Below the pieces are notes generated by a model that saw nothing but the letters and a program-made list of their open reading frames with translations, had not been told where the DNA came from and ran no database searches. Source: Persephonella sp964519345 (GTDB taxonomy: Bacteria; Aquificota; Aquificia; Aquificales; Hydrogenothermaceae). Taken from it: a stretch of DNA of 64,000 bases. The position numbers were made by a program, and so were the translations under genes. Positions 23,675 to 32,765 of this stretch are shown here, one piece after another. Position 1 is the stretch's first letter. Every line of letters starts with the position of its first letter. Location of the stretch: the NCBI GenBank assembly GCA_964519345.1, contig CAZFKX010000010.1:1-64000 (forward strand). Direction: 5' to 3'.

Positions 23675-24694
23675 TTATCCTATCAGTTCATGAACAACTT
23701 TTACAACTGCTATACCACCAAAAAATAGAAAAAGAAACATTATAAATGCAACATAAATAGGTTTCATTCCTACACCTTTCATCTTATTTATATTTGTTTC
23801 AATTCCCATAGCAGCCATTGCGACTGTCAGTAAAAATCCATCAACAATTTTTATCTTATGTGTTATGTTTTCAGGTATGTATCCTGTTGAATTAACTCCT
23901 ACCATAGCTATAAATCCAAAAACAAAGTAAGGAACAGGAATATCTCTTAATGTAACTCCCGCTCCATGTGTAGCATTTTTCTTAGCTAAATAAAAACTTA
24001 GTATAACAAGAAGTGGAGCGAGCATCATAACACGTGTTAGTTTTGCAATCGTTGCTGTATTACCTGCAGATTCTGATACTGCAAACCCTGCTGCTACAAC
24101 CTGTGCCACTTCATGAACTGTTGCTCCGGTAAATAAGCCGTAAAGAAGATCATCAAAATCTAAAAGAAGTCCCGCTTTATAGACAACCGGATAAAGAAAC
24201 ATTGAAAGTGTTCCAAATATTGTTACGGTAGCAACAGCCATAGCTGCATGATGCATTGGTGCTTTTATAACAGGTGCCGTTGCAAGAACAGCCGATGCTC
24301 CACATATAGAACTTCCAGAAGCAAGGAGATATCCCATAGAACTGTCTAATTTAAAAATTTTTGTGGATACGAAAACTCCTAATATAAAAGTACCTATAAG
24401 CATTACAGTATCAACTATTAGACCTTCCATCCCTACATCAGCAACGTTTTGAAAAGTAAGTCTAAACCCTAAGAAAACAATTGCTGTTCTTAATATTTTC
24501 TTTAGTGAAAATACTATACCTGGTTTAAATCTTTCAGAAAGTTTAAATATATTTCCTACTACAACACCTGTAAGTATTGCTATTATTAGCGGACTAAATT
24601 TGACAGTTTCCTTTATGAGCTCTGTAGAAGCTAAGATTGTTGAGAAAATAGCTATTAAAAAAGTAACTATCAGACCTGGTAGTATTTGTCGCAT
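23675..24694 (-). CDS. YeiH-family putative sulfate exporter (UPF0324)
   Basis: 339 residues with about 9-10 hydrophobic helices. Family blocks visible: LRTAIVFLGFRLTF, GSSICGASAVLATAPVIKAP and TGATVHEVAQVVAAG. These proteins are annotated as conserved sulfate exporters on limited evidence. In a sulfur-oxidising organism, export of sulfate or sulfite-like products would make sense, though it is not in the sulfur operon at 26.8-42 kb. The gene is on the same strand as ssrA. Confidence 0.85.
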   Translation of the reverse strand: MRQILPGLIVTFLIAIFSTILASTELIKETVKFSPLIIAILTGVVVGNIFKLSERFKPGIVFSLKKILRTAIVFLGFRLTFQNVADVGMEGLIVDTVMLIGTFILGVFVSTKIFKLDSSMGYLLASGSSICGASAVLATAPVIKAPMHHAAMAVATVTIFGTLSMFLYPVVYKAGLLLDFDDLLYGLFTGATVHEVAQVVAAGFAVSESAGNTATIAKLTRVMMLAPLLVILSFYLAKKNATHGAGVTLRDIPVPYFVFGFIAMVGVNSTGYIPENITHKIKIVDGFLLTVAMAAMGIETNINKMKGVGMKPIYVAFIMFLFLFFGGIAVVKVVHELIG

Positions 24695-24787
24695 TTGTTT
24701 TTCCTTTTAATTTTTTGATATATGGATAATAAATGAGAAGAATATATTCAGTCCAATAGATAATCTTTATAGATTTATTTATTTTTT

Positions 24788-24816
24788 TAATTAAAAAGGG
24801 CAGGATTAAACCTGCC
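24788..24816 (-). terminator. Intrinsic terminator of the FadL/SCP2-like gene pair
   Basis: On the minus strand GGCAGG-TTTAAT-CCTGCC is followed by CTTTTTAATT. It lies about 25 bases after the stop of the SCP2-like gene. Confidence 0.8.
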
Positions 24817-24840
24817 AAGATAGGTGGAAGACGCTCACAG

Positions 24841-25332
24841 CTACGGACATTCCATAGAATGCCTGACTTTATTTAGATTTAGTAGAAATGCTTTAAAAGG
24901 CCCCATATTTTGCATCGCTTCCCATTTTGAGCCTTCGAATGTCATCTTTGACATTATTCCCATCCCCATAAATCCAAACTCACCCTTTGCAAGAGATTTC
25001 CAGTTTTTATCTGTCGCAAACATAAGGAAGTCTGCTTTTTGATCTGTTGATTTTCCACCATAAACGCAGATTGCTTTTCCATCTTTAAGCGTTACGTGGA
25101 CTTCTATAGCTTTTTCAGGTCCGCCACAGTCCTGTCTGTAAAATCTTATAATTCTGTAACCTTTATCCCCTGTATTCTTTGACCATTTTGAAAGACCTTC
25201 TGTCAGTTCTTTAGTTTTATTCCACAGATCACAGAACTCCACAGCATATTCTGAAGACATAAACTTTGATTGTGCTGTTGAAGTTCCAATCAATGCAGTT
25301 AATGATAAAAAGCCTGCCATTAGTACTCTCAT
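24841..25332 (-). CDS. Exported SCP2-like (sterol carrier-like) lipid-binding protein
   Basis: 163 residues with an N-terminal signal peptide (MRVLMAGFLSLTALIGTSTA). The rest resembles an SCP2-type fold: VHVTLKDGKAICVYGGKS, ADFLMFATDKNWKSLAKGEF and MGIMSKMTFEGSKWEAMQNM match the usual order of substrate-binding strands and the final helix. Cys residues at about 34 and 69 could form a disulfide. The gene follows the FadL-type porin by 29 bases and shares its terminator, so it may receive a hydrophobic ligand in the periplasm. Confidence 0.65.
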   Translation of the reverse strand: MRVLMAGFLSLTALIGTSTAQSKFMSSEYAVEFCDLWNKTKELTEGLSKWSKNTGDKGYRIIRFYRQDCGGPEKAIEVHVTLKDGKAICVYGGKSTDQKADFLMFATDKNWKSLAKGEFGFMGMGIMSKMTFEGSKWEAMQNMGPFKAFLLNLNKVRHSMECP

Positions 25333-25361
25333 AATCTACTCCTCCGTCAGATAAAAATAGC

Positions 25362-26672
25362 TTAAAAATGCCAGTCTAAAGATACACCTATAGAGTCCTG
25401 AGCGTTTTTAGCTCCAGCTAAAATAGCTCCATTCATAGCTGTTGATTCAACTTTCTTTTCAAATGCACGAACATAAGACATATTCAGTGTGAATTTCTCT
25501 GTAAACTGATATCCAAAACCAAGTGTTATGTGCTGTTCTGCTATAGCAGGAAATCCTATAAGATTAAACCATTCAACATTATAGTCAGGGAAAGGATTAG
25601 CAAAATCAGGAATGTTATTTAAAGAACTGCCTCCCATATAAGGTCCAAGATCAAGATTTGATTTTTCTCTTATCGGAGTTTTTCCATAGTTATATCCCAT
25701 TCTCAAAGCAAGTTTAGGAGTAACTTTATATTCGCCACCGACGGCAAAAACCCATTGATCTTCCCATTTAAACTGTTTATATCCATCAGCATCAGACCAG
25801 TTTATCCATCTAACATCAAATCCTATTTTGAATATATTTACAGGTCTATAGCCTATACCAACAGCAAATTCCTGAGGCTGTTCAAGTTTAAGATCCTCAA
25901 ATTTACCATCACCATTTGAATCAAAAACATTTTTATAGGTCATTTTCACAGATGATTGATAAGAAGCACCTATACAGATATTTTCCGATGGCTTGTAATT
26001 AATACCTATAGAAGCTCCTATACCGTAAGACTGAGACTGACCACCTCCAGCATTCCATACATCATCCAATGGAGTACCGTTATTGTTACAATCATTTGGC
26101 TGTCCATCTCCATCTGTATCACACATCATTGTGGCACCTAAATCAAGAGATCCCCACGCCAGATGTAATGCTCCACCTACAGTAAGGGCATTGTTAACTT
26201 TATAGCCTACAGCTGGAACAATTCTCATAAACTGCAGTGTTGTATGCATATTAGCAAGACGTGGATCTTTATCCCTGTAATCAACACCCATTCCAGAAAC
26301 ACCGTATGCACCAATACCGATCACTACGTTATCATTTATCTGATTTGTTATTGCTATTTCAGGAATCATAAAGGTGTCAGCTTTACTTGTTACATATCCA
26401 GAATCATCATTTGCAGGATCTTTTGATCTTCCTTTTACATGTGGCATAAATAAAATTCCTCCAAAACTTACGTTAAATCCCTTTTCTCTGCTCAGCCATG
26501 CAGGATTTCTAAAAATAGCATCTGTAGGTCCTACACACATACCAACTCCAATACCACCCATAGCTCTTGATGCTGGAGAAACGCCGATCATGTTGTCCCC
26601 GTTTGTTGCAAAAGTTGATGTTGTTAGTAGTACCGTACCTAAGGCTGCTGCTGAACTAATTACTTTCTTCAT
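25362..26672 (-). CDS. FadL/OmpP1/TodX-family outer-membrane hydrophobe transporter
   Basis: 436 residues. Signal peptide, then NGDNMIGVSPASRAMGGIGV and DAIFRNPAWLS, the FadL N-terminal hatch motif (S-x-A-x-G-G-x-G-x-G, then N-P-A). The body is alternating beta-strands and ends in a C-terminal aromatic (DWHF), as in outer-membrane barrels. It has a Cys pair near residues 179-191 (MCDTDGDGQPNDC), in an acidic loop that may bind calcium. It takes up hydrophobic molecules such as fatty acids or aromatics. Confidence 0.9.
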   Translation of the reverse strand: MKKVISSAAALGTVLLTTSTFATNGDNMIGVSPASRAMGGIGVGMCVGPTDAIFRNPAWLSREKGFNVSFGGILFMPHVKGRSKDPANDDSGYVTSKADTFMIPEIAITNQINDNVVIGIGAYGVSGMGVDYRDKDPRLANMHTTLQFMRIVPAVGYKVNNALTVGGALHLAWGSLDLGATMMCDTDGDGQPNDCNNNGTPLDDVWNAGGGQSQSYGIGASIGINYKPSENICIGASYQSSVKMTYKNVFDSNGDGKFEDLKLEQPQEFAVGIGYRPVNIFKIGFDVRWINWSDADGYKQFKWEDQWVFAVGGEYKVTPKLALRMGYNYGKTPIREKSNLDLGPYMGGSSLNNIPDFANPFPDYNVEWFNLIGFPAIAEQHITLGFGYQFTEKFTLNMSYVRAFEKKVESTAMNGAILAGAKNAQDSIGVSLDWHF

Positions 26673-26748
26673 AGGGCTACCTCCTAAATGTATTTATTAT
26701 AATAAACATATTTATATATATTCATGTGTTTAAGATAACCAATATAAG

Positions 26749-26776
26749 TAAATATGTTATTATTTATGGTTGTCAA
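26749..26776 (-). promoter_or_regulatory. Likely promoter of the FadL/SCP2-like unit
   Basis: On the minus strand TTGACA (26771-26776) and TATTTA (26749-26754) are 16 bases apart, about 80 bases upstream of the FadL-type start, whose ribosome site is AGGAGG. Confidence 0.45.
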
Positions 26777-26814
26777 CTACTAACCTCTAATAATTATTCT
26801 TAATTAAATCCGTC

Positions 26815-27891
26815 TTATATTTTGAGAAGGTCTTTTATCTCGTCATCAAGCTGTTTACAACGGGGACATACTGTAGATTCTCCTTTAAAAGAAAAAGGAG
26901 TAAGACATTCTTCACAGGGTATCATCACATGTTCTGCTAAGACTTTCATTCCGTTTAAAAATGTTTCGAAGTTAAGTTCTTCCTTCAAATGAAGACAGTT
27001 TTCAGGACAGGATTCATGACAAACCTTACATTTAACACATAGAGAGGGCTCAAAAATTATTTGGAGTCTGTCTTTTCCTGGTTTTAAAGCACCTGTAGGG
27101 CAGATATTATAACAGATAGAACAGTTTGTACATAATTTACTGTCTATCCATTTGTCTGAACAAAAAGAAACATTTCCTGTATTTATGACTATGTTTTCAA
27201 AACTTTTGTTTAGGCTTCTATAAGTTTTTATAAGTATTTTTCTTTTTTGGGGAAGTATTTTTTCTTCAACTATATTTTTAAAGTCCTCTTCTTCTTTTTC
27301 CTTCTTATTTAGTTCAGGTACCAGTGTCCAGAAAGCAAGACCTGCAGATATCTTCCCAAAATCTTTTAAAAACTCTCTCCTATCTTTATTCTGCGATCTT
27401 CCAGTATTTATATTTTCAGTGTTTTTCAGAATCTTTCTAACGCTACCTGATATCTCAAGAAAGTAATTTGTCTCTCTAATAATCTCCTCTATTCGAACTT
27501 TCAATGAGGAAATACTGCAGTTCTCACAATACGAAAGATCTATAATAATGTTCTTTCCAGTTTTTATAGTTAATGATACAAGATACTGAGGATCCAAAAC
27601 TGCTATACAAGGTACATTTGATCTACAGCTTATAACTGGATTATCAGAATTTATAATCCGATCCATTAATCTTTCAGGCGAGAAACCGTTGATGGAAAAG
27701 GCTTCTGTCGGACATATACCAAAACAGGCACCACAGTTTATACATTTTTCTTCATTGATTTTTAGTCTTCCATCTTCAAAAAATATTGCTTCTTTTACTG
27801 GACAGATATCTATACATTTACTGCAGGAAGAATCCCTGAAATAAACGTGTGTACAGTTGTAGAAATTAAGACTTACTCTCAATTGATCCAT
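26815..27891 (-). CDS. Polyferredoxin-like 4Fe-4S protein with an internal twin-arginine-like/hydrophobic segment
   Basis: 358 residues, last gene of the sulfur operon. N-terminal part: two ferredoxin-type clusters (C23-x2-C26-x3-C30-P and C50-x2-C53-x2-C56-x3-C60-P), then isolated cysteines (CRSNVPC, CENC). Middle: KDRREFLKDFGKISAGLAFW at 170-188, which resembles a TAT signal but sits inside the protein. C-terminal part: two more ferredoxin motifs (CTNCSICYNICP, CVKCKVCHESCP) and a zinc-ribbon-like end (CEEC and CPRC). It could be an electron-transfer subunit spanning two compartments, or a fusion of a cytoplasmic and an exported ferredoxin. Exact role unknown. Confidence 0.7.
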   Translation of the reverse strand: MDQLRVSLNFYNCTHVYFRDSSCSKCIDICPVKEAIFFEDGRLKINEEKCINCGACFGICPTEAFSINGFSPERLMDRIINSDNPVISCRSNVPCIAVLDPQYLVSLTIKTGKNIIIDLSYCENCSISSLKVRIEEIIRETNYFLEISGSVRKILKNTENINTGRSQNKDRREFLKDFGKISAGLAFWTLVPELNKKEKEEEDFKNIVEEKILPQKRKILIKTYRSLNKSFENIVINTGNVSFCSDKWIDSKLCTNCSICYNICPTGALKPGKDRLQIIFEPSLCVKCKVCHESCPENCLHLKEELNFETFLNGMKVLAEHVMIPCEECLTPFSFKGESTVCPRCKQLDDEIKDLLKI

Positions 27892-27920
27892 GCCAAGATC
27901 CTCTAAGCTCTATTTTTTTC

Positions 27921-28550
27921 TTAAACCAACTCCATATCTTCTATAAGATATTCATAATCCGATAAGATAAAATCAAGAGCAAGTTGACATATATCGTGGT
28001 AAAAAGGTGTTTCAGCCATATCTCTTGCTGCCATGAGGTATATAGGTCCCCAGTTTCCAAGATGTTCTTCAAGAAATTTCTTCTGTATATTTTTCAGCCT
28101 ATCTGTTTCGGATTTATCTTTCCTTCTCACTGACTCAAGTTCTTCTTTTACAAGATTCATCATAAACTCCATTTCTACAGCTATATGATCTGGAGAAAGT
28201 GCTCTTGTTTTACTAAGATCTATAGAGTATCCATGCTCTCTATAAAATATTAATGTTGGATTTGTAACAGTAGGGTTTATATGTCCTTCATCATGTATAA
28301 ATACAGATTCATAAGGATAAACATTCAGTAAAAAAACTGTCGTAAAATCGACATTTAGATCTTCCTCTATCAGTTTTTTTTCATCTTTTTCCCAGAAAAG
28401 ATCCCACTGTTTAGTATTTGGGAAAAGATCAAGAATATCTTTACTCTTTTTTATCTTTTTCAACGTTTCTAAATCTATCTCCTCAATAAGGAGTCTTGAT
28501 AAAAAACCATACATATTAATCCGTGCTGTAAGCTCATTAATTTTTCCCAT
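27921..28550 (-). CDS. TorD/DmsD-family chaperone for molybdoenzyme maturation
   Basis: 209 residues, mostly helical. It has YESVFIHDEG and PDHIAVEMEFM, the conserved TorD/NarJ-type blocks (Y-x-S-x-[FY] and P-D-H-[IL]-x-x-[EL]-x-x-F-M). Such chaperones bind the TAT signal of a molybdoenzyme, hold export until the cofactor is in, and are not part of the final enzyme. It lies after the two catalytic subunit genes of the operon and could serve either or both. A hairpin at 28564 separates it from the upstream gene. Confidence 0.85.
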   Translation of the reverse strand: MGKINELTARINMYGFLSRLLIEEIDLETLKKIKKSKDILDLFPNTKQWDLFWEKDEKKLIEEDLNVDFTTVFLLNVYPYESVFIHDEGHINPTVTNPTLIFYREHGYSIDLSKTRALSPDHIAVEMEFMMNLVKEELESVRRKDKSETDRLKNIQKKFLEEHLGNWGPIYLMAARDMAETPFYHDICQLALDFILSDYEYLIEDMELV

Positions 28551-28563
28551 CTTCTACCTCTAA

Positions 28564-28585
28564 AAAGGGGTGAGAACACCCCTTT
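28564..28585 (-). terminator. Intercistronic hairpin, probable partial terminator
   Basis: AAAGGGGTG and CACCCCTTT pair over 9 bp around a 4-base loop, with TTTTTA following on the minus strand. It sits between the catalytic-subunit gene (stop at 28594) and torD-like gene, so it probably lowers expression of the chaperone and polyferredoxin relative to the enzymes. Confidence 0.6.
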
Positions 28586-28593
28586 GAATTTTA

Positions 28594-31500
28594 TTATTTC
28601 ATTCTGTAAGCAGTATCCGTATGAGGATACCAAGGTCTCTTAAACCATTTTGGCCTTCTTAGACCATTTGGTCCAGGTGCAGGTCTTGTAAGCTGATCTC
28701 TCCAAGCCTGATAAACCTTAAATGTTGCCTCAGTATTAACAACCACATCACCTACTTTATCATTTGGTCCAGCTTTTTCAACAAGAACTTTCTTATGCCA
28801 GCAATGCATTCCAGAAAGTGGATCTGGATTCGCTGGGAAAACAGCATTTTGCCATACACCTGATGCACCGTTCCACCATACCTCTTTCATGTCCTTGTTA
28901 AATTCTGGATATGGCCATTTAAGATCTTTCTTACCATGTTTTCTTTCAACTTTAAATGCTCTTACTCCAGATTTCCATCTTGCAGCCCAAACAGATCCAG
29001 AATTATGTATTTCCACTAATGCAGTTCCGTACCTGTTAAAACCAAGTTCCTGATTGAAACCTTCTACCCTAACTGTGTCAACAACTCTCCATCTCCCTGA
29101 ATGGTGCGAACATGCAAGTACACCAGGTCTTGTAGCCTGGGTTGGAATAGCCATCCCAATGAAGTACCCGACTTCTATTCCCGAAACAGTATCAACTACA
29201 CGGAGTTTAATAGGATCTCCTTTTTTAATACCAAGCCTTTTTGCATCTGCTTCATTTATCCATACAGGATTATGGTTTTGAGATATTTCCATAAGCCATT
29301 TTGCATTAACAGATCTTGTGTGTATGTTGTAAGGAAGTCTATAGATAGGATTAAGGACAAACGCATTTGGTTCAGTCATATAGTCATGATGAACATGTGT
29401 AACACCATGTACAAGTTTCTTTCTCTCTTCTTTATTTCTTGGATAGTAAGGAACTGCATACTCAGGCCAGTTCCATTCTACAAATGTTTTTGAGTAAAAC
29501 TCTAATAAACCTGTCGGTGTATGAAAGCCTTTTAATAGTTTACCATCTCTCATAACACCTATTGTATGTCTTTCTGAGTGAATCTCAGAATTGTGATCCT
29601 TTATATAAACAGCTCCTGTATCTGGATCTACAGCAAGTTTACTTCTTTGTATCCATTTTCCTTTATACTTGTATGCATCTTTTTCCGGATCATATGGGAT
29701 TTCCCTTTCATGAACATTATAAACATCTGTTTCTTCAGTCCATGCTCCTCTGTCTCTCATATACTCATAAGGATTTGTTCCGAGTTTTTCGCATATTTTC
29801 TTCAGATTTGGAAGTGTTCCAAATGCTGCTTCATACCATTCTTCAATTGTTACAGGCTTTCCAGGGTTTTTCTTAGATTCATAAAGCTGTCTTATTCCCA
29901 ATTTACCATCTGGATCTATAGCCCACGCAAGATTAATCCAGAACTCATTTTCTTCCCACACTTCCCCAAGACCAACTTTTTTATGTGCTTCAAGTGTAGC
30001 TCTCCATGGAATTTTTGGTTCCCAACCCATCTTTTTCAGAGCAACTCTTAAAACAGGTTGTCTGAAGGCTGTCCATCTTTCAGGTTTTGTCTCCGCTGAC
30101 TGATTGTCATGTCTTTCTCCTGCAAGACCTACAGGGAGTATATAATCAACGAACCAGTTTGTTTCAGACCATGTAGGCGAAAGATTTACCGTTAATCCCA
30201 TTTTATTTTCATCTTTTAAAACCTCTATCCATTTAAATCCATCTGGATTTATCCATACCGGATTGTATATCTTTGAGATCCAGACATCTAATCTGTCAGG
30301 TATTTTAAGACCTCTATTAGCCCACTTCTTTCTCCACTGATCATCTGTTAAAAGATGCGGAAGAATGAATGAAAGCTCATAAGTTGAAAGTGGCCATTCT
30401 GGAGGCCATAAAAGTTCATTCCATACATCAACAGGTTCAGGTTTTTCTTTTAATGTAGCTTTTCCACCTTTACCACCAACTCCAAGAACATGCCAGTGAT
30501 GCCATCCATTTGCACCAACTCCACCTATTGAGCCTGTAACAACAAGAAGAAAGTATCCGGTTCTACCAGCAGACATCCATCCTCCTCTATTACCTGCAGC
30601 CTGAGCTCTCCAGAAATAAGATGTAATTCTGTCTCCAGCCCATAGAATCAATTCATACAGCTTTTCAAGTCTTTCTATGGGAACTTTTGTTTCTTCTGAA
30701 GCCCACTCAAATGTGAAATCTTTATACAGATCCTTAAGAACAGCTATAAAGTCATCAAAAGTTTCCCCTTCAGGAAGCTTTGTTATTCTGCCTTCTTTTA
30801 ATAGATATTTCAGATACTCTTTATCTTTTAAGAAGGTTTTCCAGTTAACCCATCTTTCCATAAATTTTCTGTTGTATTTATCTTCCTGTAGAAGTCTATT
30901 TATCATAGAAAGATATACAGCAGCTTCTGTTCCAGGCCATACTGGAAGCCATAAGTCGGCCATACCTGCAGAATTTGAAAGTCTTGGATCCATTATCACA
31001 AGTTTTGCACCTTTTGCCCTTGCATCGGCAATATATCCTGCATGTTGCTGAAAGTAGTGTCCTGCATCAGCTGCGTGAGATGCAGACAGGAAGATAAGTC
31101 TTGAATTTGCAAAATCTGGTGAAGGTCTGTCATCTCCACTCCACGCTATAGCTCCAAGACGTCCTCCTGCAGAACAGATGTTTGTGTGGGAGTTGTGTCC
31201 ATCAACTCCCCAGGACCATACTACTCTTGCTGTAAAACCGCCCGATTCGTTAGGTCTTCCAACATGGTACATGATCATTTTTTTAGCAAGTTCGTCCCCT
31301 TCTTTAATAGCCTTATTTAAAGTTTCTCTTATTTTTTTTCCAATTGTTTCAAGAGCCTCATCCCATGTAGTTCTGATCCATTTTCCTTCTCCTCTTTTAG
31401 AGCCCGGAGCTCTTTTGAGGGGAAAAGGTATTCTATCAGGGTCGTAAGTTTGCGCCAATGTTGCATAACCCTTAGCACAGTTTCTTCCTCTACTTCCTGA

Positions 31501-31860
31501 ATGAAATGGATTACCCATAAATTTCTTTATAATCATACTATCTTTATCTATCCAAGCGGTAAGACCACATGCAGCTTCACAGTTATTACATACTGTAGGA
31601 ATGATCATATAATTGATCATCTTTACACCATCTCTTAAAGCCCCTCCTTTCTGCTTCCAATAAGCTCCTTCAGGTTCTTTCCAATTATTCCATTTTTCAA
31701 AAGGGGGATAGTAATCTATATGTTCAGGGAAAAATGATATATCCTCTTTTGTACCAGCATTTGCCTGATTAACAGTTTTTTCAACAATTCCTTTAGCAAG
31801 CGCTGTTCCGCTTACTAATGTAGCAACACCTTTTAAAAATTCTCTTCTGCTTGTTTTCAT
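28594..31860 (-). CDS. Psr/Ttr/Sre-type molybdopterin oxidoreductase catalytic subunit
   Basis: 1088 residues. TAT signal MKTSRREFLKG. A 4Fe-4S site follows: C91-x2-C94-x3-C98 with C128. The likely molybdenum ligand is Cys229 in HTNICSAG, as in polysulfide, thiosulfate, tetrathionate and arsenate reductases. The C-terminal molybdopterin dinucleotide-binding domain (INEADAKRLGIKKGDPIKL) is complete. It is followed upstream by NrfD-like and four-cluster ferredoxin genes, giving an ABC complex with the catalytic part on the outside of the membrane. Neighbouring rhodanese and YeeE genes favour a sulfur substrate; the direction (oxidation or reduction) cannot be read from sequence. Longer than PsrA (about 760), closer to TtrA/SreA size. 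Confidence 0.88.
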   Translation of the reverse strand: MKTSRREFLKGVATLVSGTALAKGIVEKTVNQANAGTKEDISFFPEHIDYYPPFEKWNNWKEPEGAYWKQKGGALRDGVKMINYMIIPTVCNNCEAACGLTAWIDKDSMIIKKFMGNPFHSGSRGRNCAKGYATLAQTYDPDRIPFPLKRAPGSKRGEGKWIRTTWDEALETIGKKIRETLNKAIKEGDELAKKMIMYHVGRPNESGGFTARVVWSWGVDGHNSHTNICSAGGRLGAIAWSGDDRPSPDFANSRLIFLSASHAADAGHYFQQHAGYIADARAKGAKLVIMDPRLSNSAGMADLWLPVWPGTEAAVYLSMINRLLQEDKYNRKFMERWVNWKTFLKDKEYLKYLLKEGRITKLPEGETFDDFIAVLKDLYKDFTFEWASEETKVPIERLEKLYELILWAGDRITSYFWRAQAAGNRGGWMSAGRTGYFLLVVTGSIGGVGANGWHHWHVLGVGGKGGKATLKEKPEPVDVWNELLWPPEWPLSTYELSFILPHLLTDDQWRKKWANRGLKIPDRLDVWISKIYNPVWINPDGFKWIEVLKDENKMGLTVNLSPTWSETNWFVDYILPVGLAGERHDNQSAETKPERWTAFRQPVLRVALKKMGWEPKIPWRATLEAHKKVGLGEVWEENEFWINLAWAIDPDGKLGIRQLYESKKNPGKPVTIEEWYEAAFGTLPNLKKICEKLGTNPYEYMRDRGAWTEETDVYNVHEREIPYDPEKDAYKYKGKWIQRSKLAVDPDTGAVYIKDHNSEIHSERHTIGVMRDGKLLKGFHTPTGLLEFYSKTFVEWNWPEYAVPYYPRNKEERKKLVHGVTHVHHDYMTEPNAFVLNPIYRLPYNIHTRSVNAKWLMEISQNHNPVWINEADAKRLGIKKGDPIKLRVVDTVSGIEVGYFIGMAIPTQATRPGVLACSHHSGRWRVVDTVRVEGFNQELGFNRYGTALVEIHNSGSVWAARWKSGVRAFKVERKHGKKDLKWPYPEFNKDMKEVWWNGASGVWQNAVFPANPDPLSGMHCWHKKVLVEKAGPNDKVGDVVVNTEATFKVYQAWRDQLTRPAPGPNGLRRPKWFKRPWYPHTDTAYRMK

Positions 31861-31878
31861 ATTTCAAAACCCTCCTGA

Positions 31879-32763
31879 TTAACTTAATGGTAGATGTTGT
31901 GGTGCTGTTAACCATGCATGTTTTATAAGCCATAAACCTATAAGAGCACTTAGCGATCCAAGGAACGCATATGAGCCTTTTCTTTTCTCAACAGCAATAC
32001 CAACAAGAATCATAGGGATTATCAGACCAAAAACAAAACCCAGCCAGAAAAATGGGGCAACATCTCCGAAAGCGAGTATCTTTACAACCTTATAAGAAAA
32101 TTCAGTATGCATCCTGGCAAAATACAGTTCTCCTATATAAAGCGCTGACATCAAACCAGCACTTGAAAATAATATATATCCAAGCTCCCTTCTTATCTGA
32201 TCATCCAATACATAACGGTATAATCTATCAATAAACAGAAATGCTGCTGAACCAGCAAGTGTAGCACTTAAAAGCATTGATACCATTTCTGTTGGGAAAA
32301 TCCATATCTCTCTTCCTGTTGCCTGGCCCATTATACCTGCCGTATAAATTGTTGAGAAAAATGCAAGTATAAACCCAGGAATCATAATTCTATTGAAAAG
32401 CTTTCTATTCCCTGAAGCCCATGACCAGAAAGATATTAGAAGGATGATAACAAATCCTGACACAATCCATGCTCCAAGTGTTACGGCAGACGTAAAGTGT
32501 GCATGGACAAATATTTTCCAAAATCTCAACATATGATGAAGATCAAGAATGGTTACAAGAAGGGTTATACCTATAAATATCAGCCCAAGGATAGGAATCC
32601 ATTTTCTGAAAAAATTATCCTTCTCTGGATATTTAAGTACAAAGTAAAGGCCTACAAGGAAAGTTCCCGTAGCTATACTTTTAGCCCACATATTAGTCGA
32701 TACAAGCCATCCCCATATAGTCTTAGGTATCGCAACATCAAAGGTAACTTCAGCTCCTAACAT
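31879..32763 (-). CDS. NrfD/PsrC-family membrane subunit
   Basis: 294 residues with about 8 hydrophobic helices. It contains the NrfD-type features TFLVGLYFVLKY, RFWKIFVHAHFTSAVTLGAW and SMLLSATLAGSAAFLFIDRL. It anchors the ferredoxin and catalytic subunits and exchanges electrons with the quinone pool without haem. Two bases separate its ATG from the upstream ferredoxin stop, and its own stop lies 19 bases before the catalytic-subunit gene, so the A, B and C subunits are translated from one message. Confidence 0.92.
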   Translation of the reverse strand: MLGAEVTFDVAIPKTIWGWLVSTNMWAKSIATGTFLVGLYFVLKYPEKDNFFRKWIPILGLIFIGITLLVTILDLHHMLRFWKIFVHAHFTSAVTLGAWIVSGFVIILLISFWSWASGNRKLFNRIMIPGFILAFFSTIYTAGIMGQATGREIWIFPTEMVSMLLSATLAGSAAFLFIDRLYRYVLDDQIRRELGYILFSSAGLMSALYIGELYFARMHTEFSYKVVKILAFGDVAPFFWLGFVFGLIIPMILVGIAVEKRKGSYAFLGSLSALIGLWLIKHAWLTAPQHLPLS

Positions 32764-32765
32764 TA

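Noticed and set aside
28594..31860. Specific assignment as arsenate, tetrathionate or thiosulfate reductase
   Set aside because: The Cys-ligated Mo enzyme family covers all of these; no substrate-specific motif can be judged by eye. Only the sulfur-type neighbourhood leans the call.
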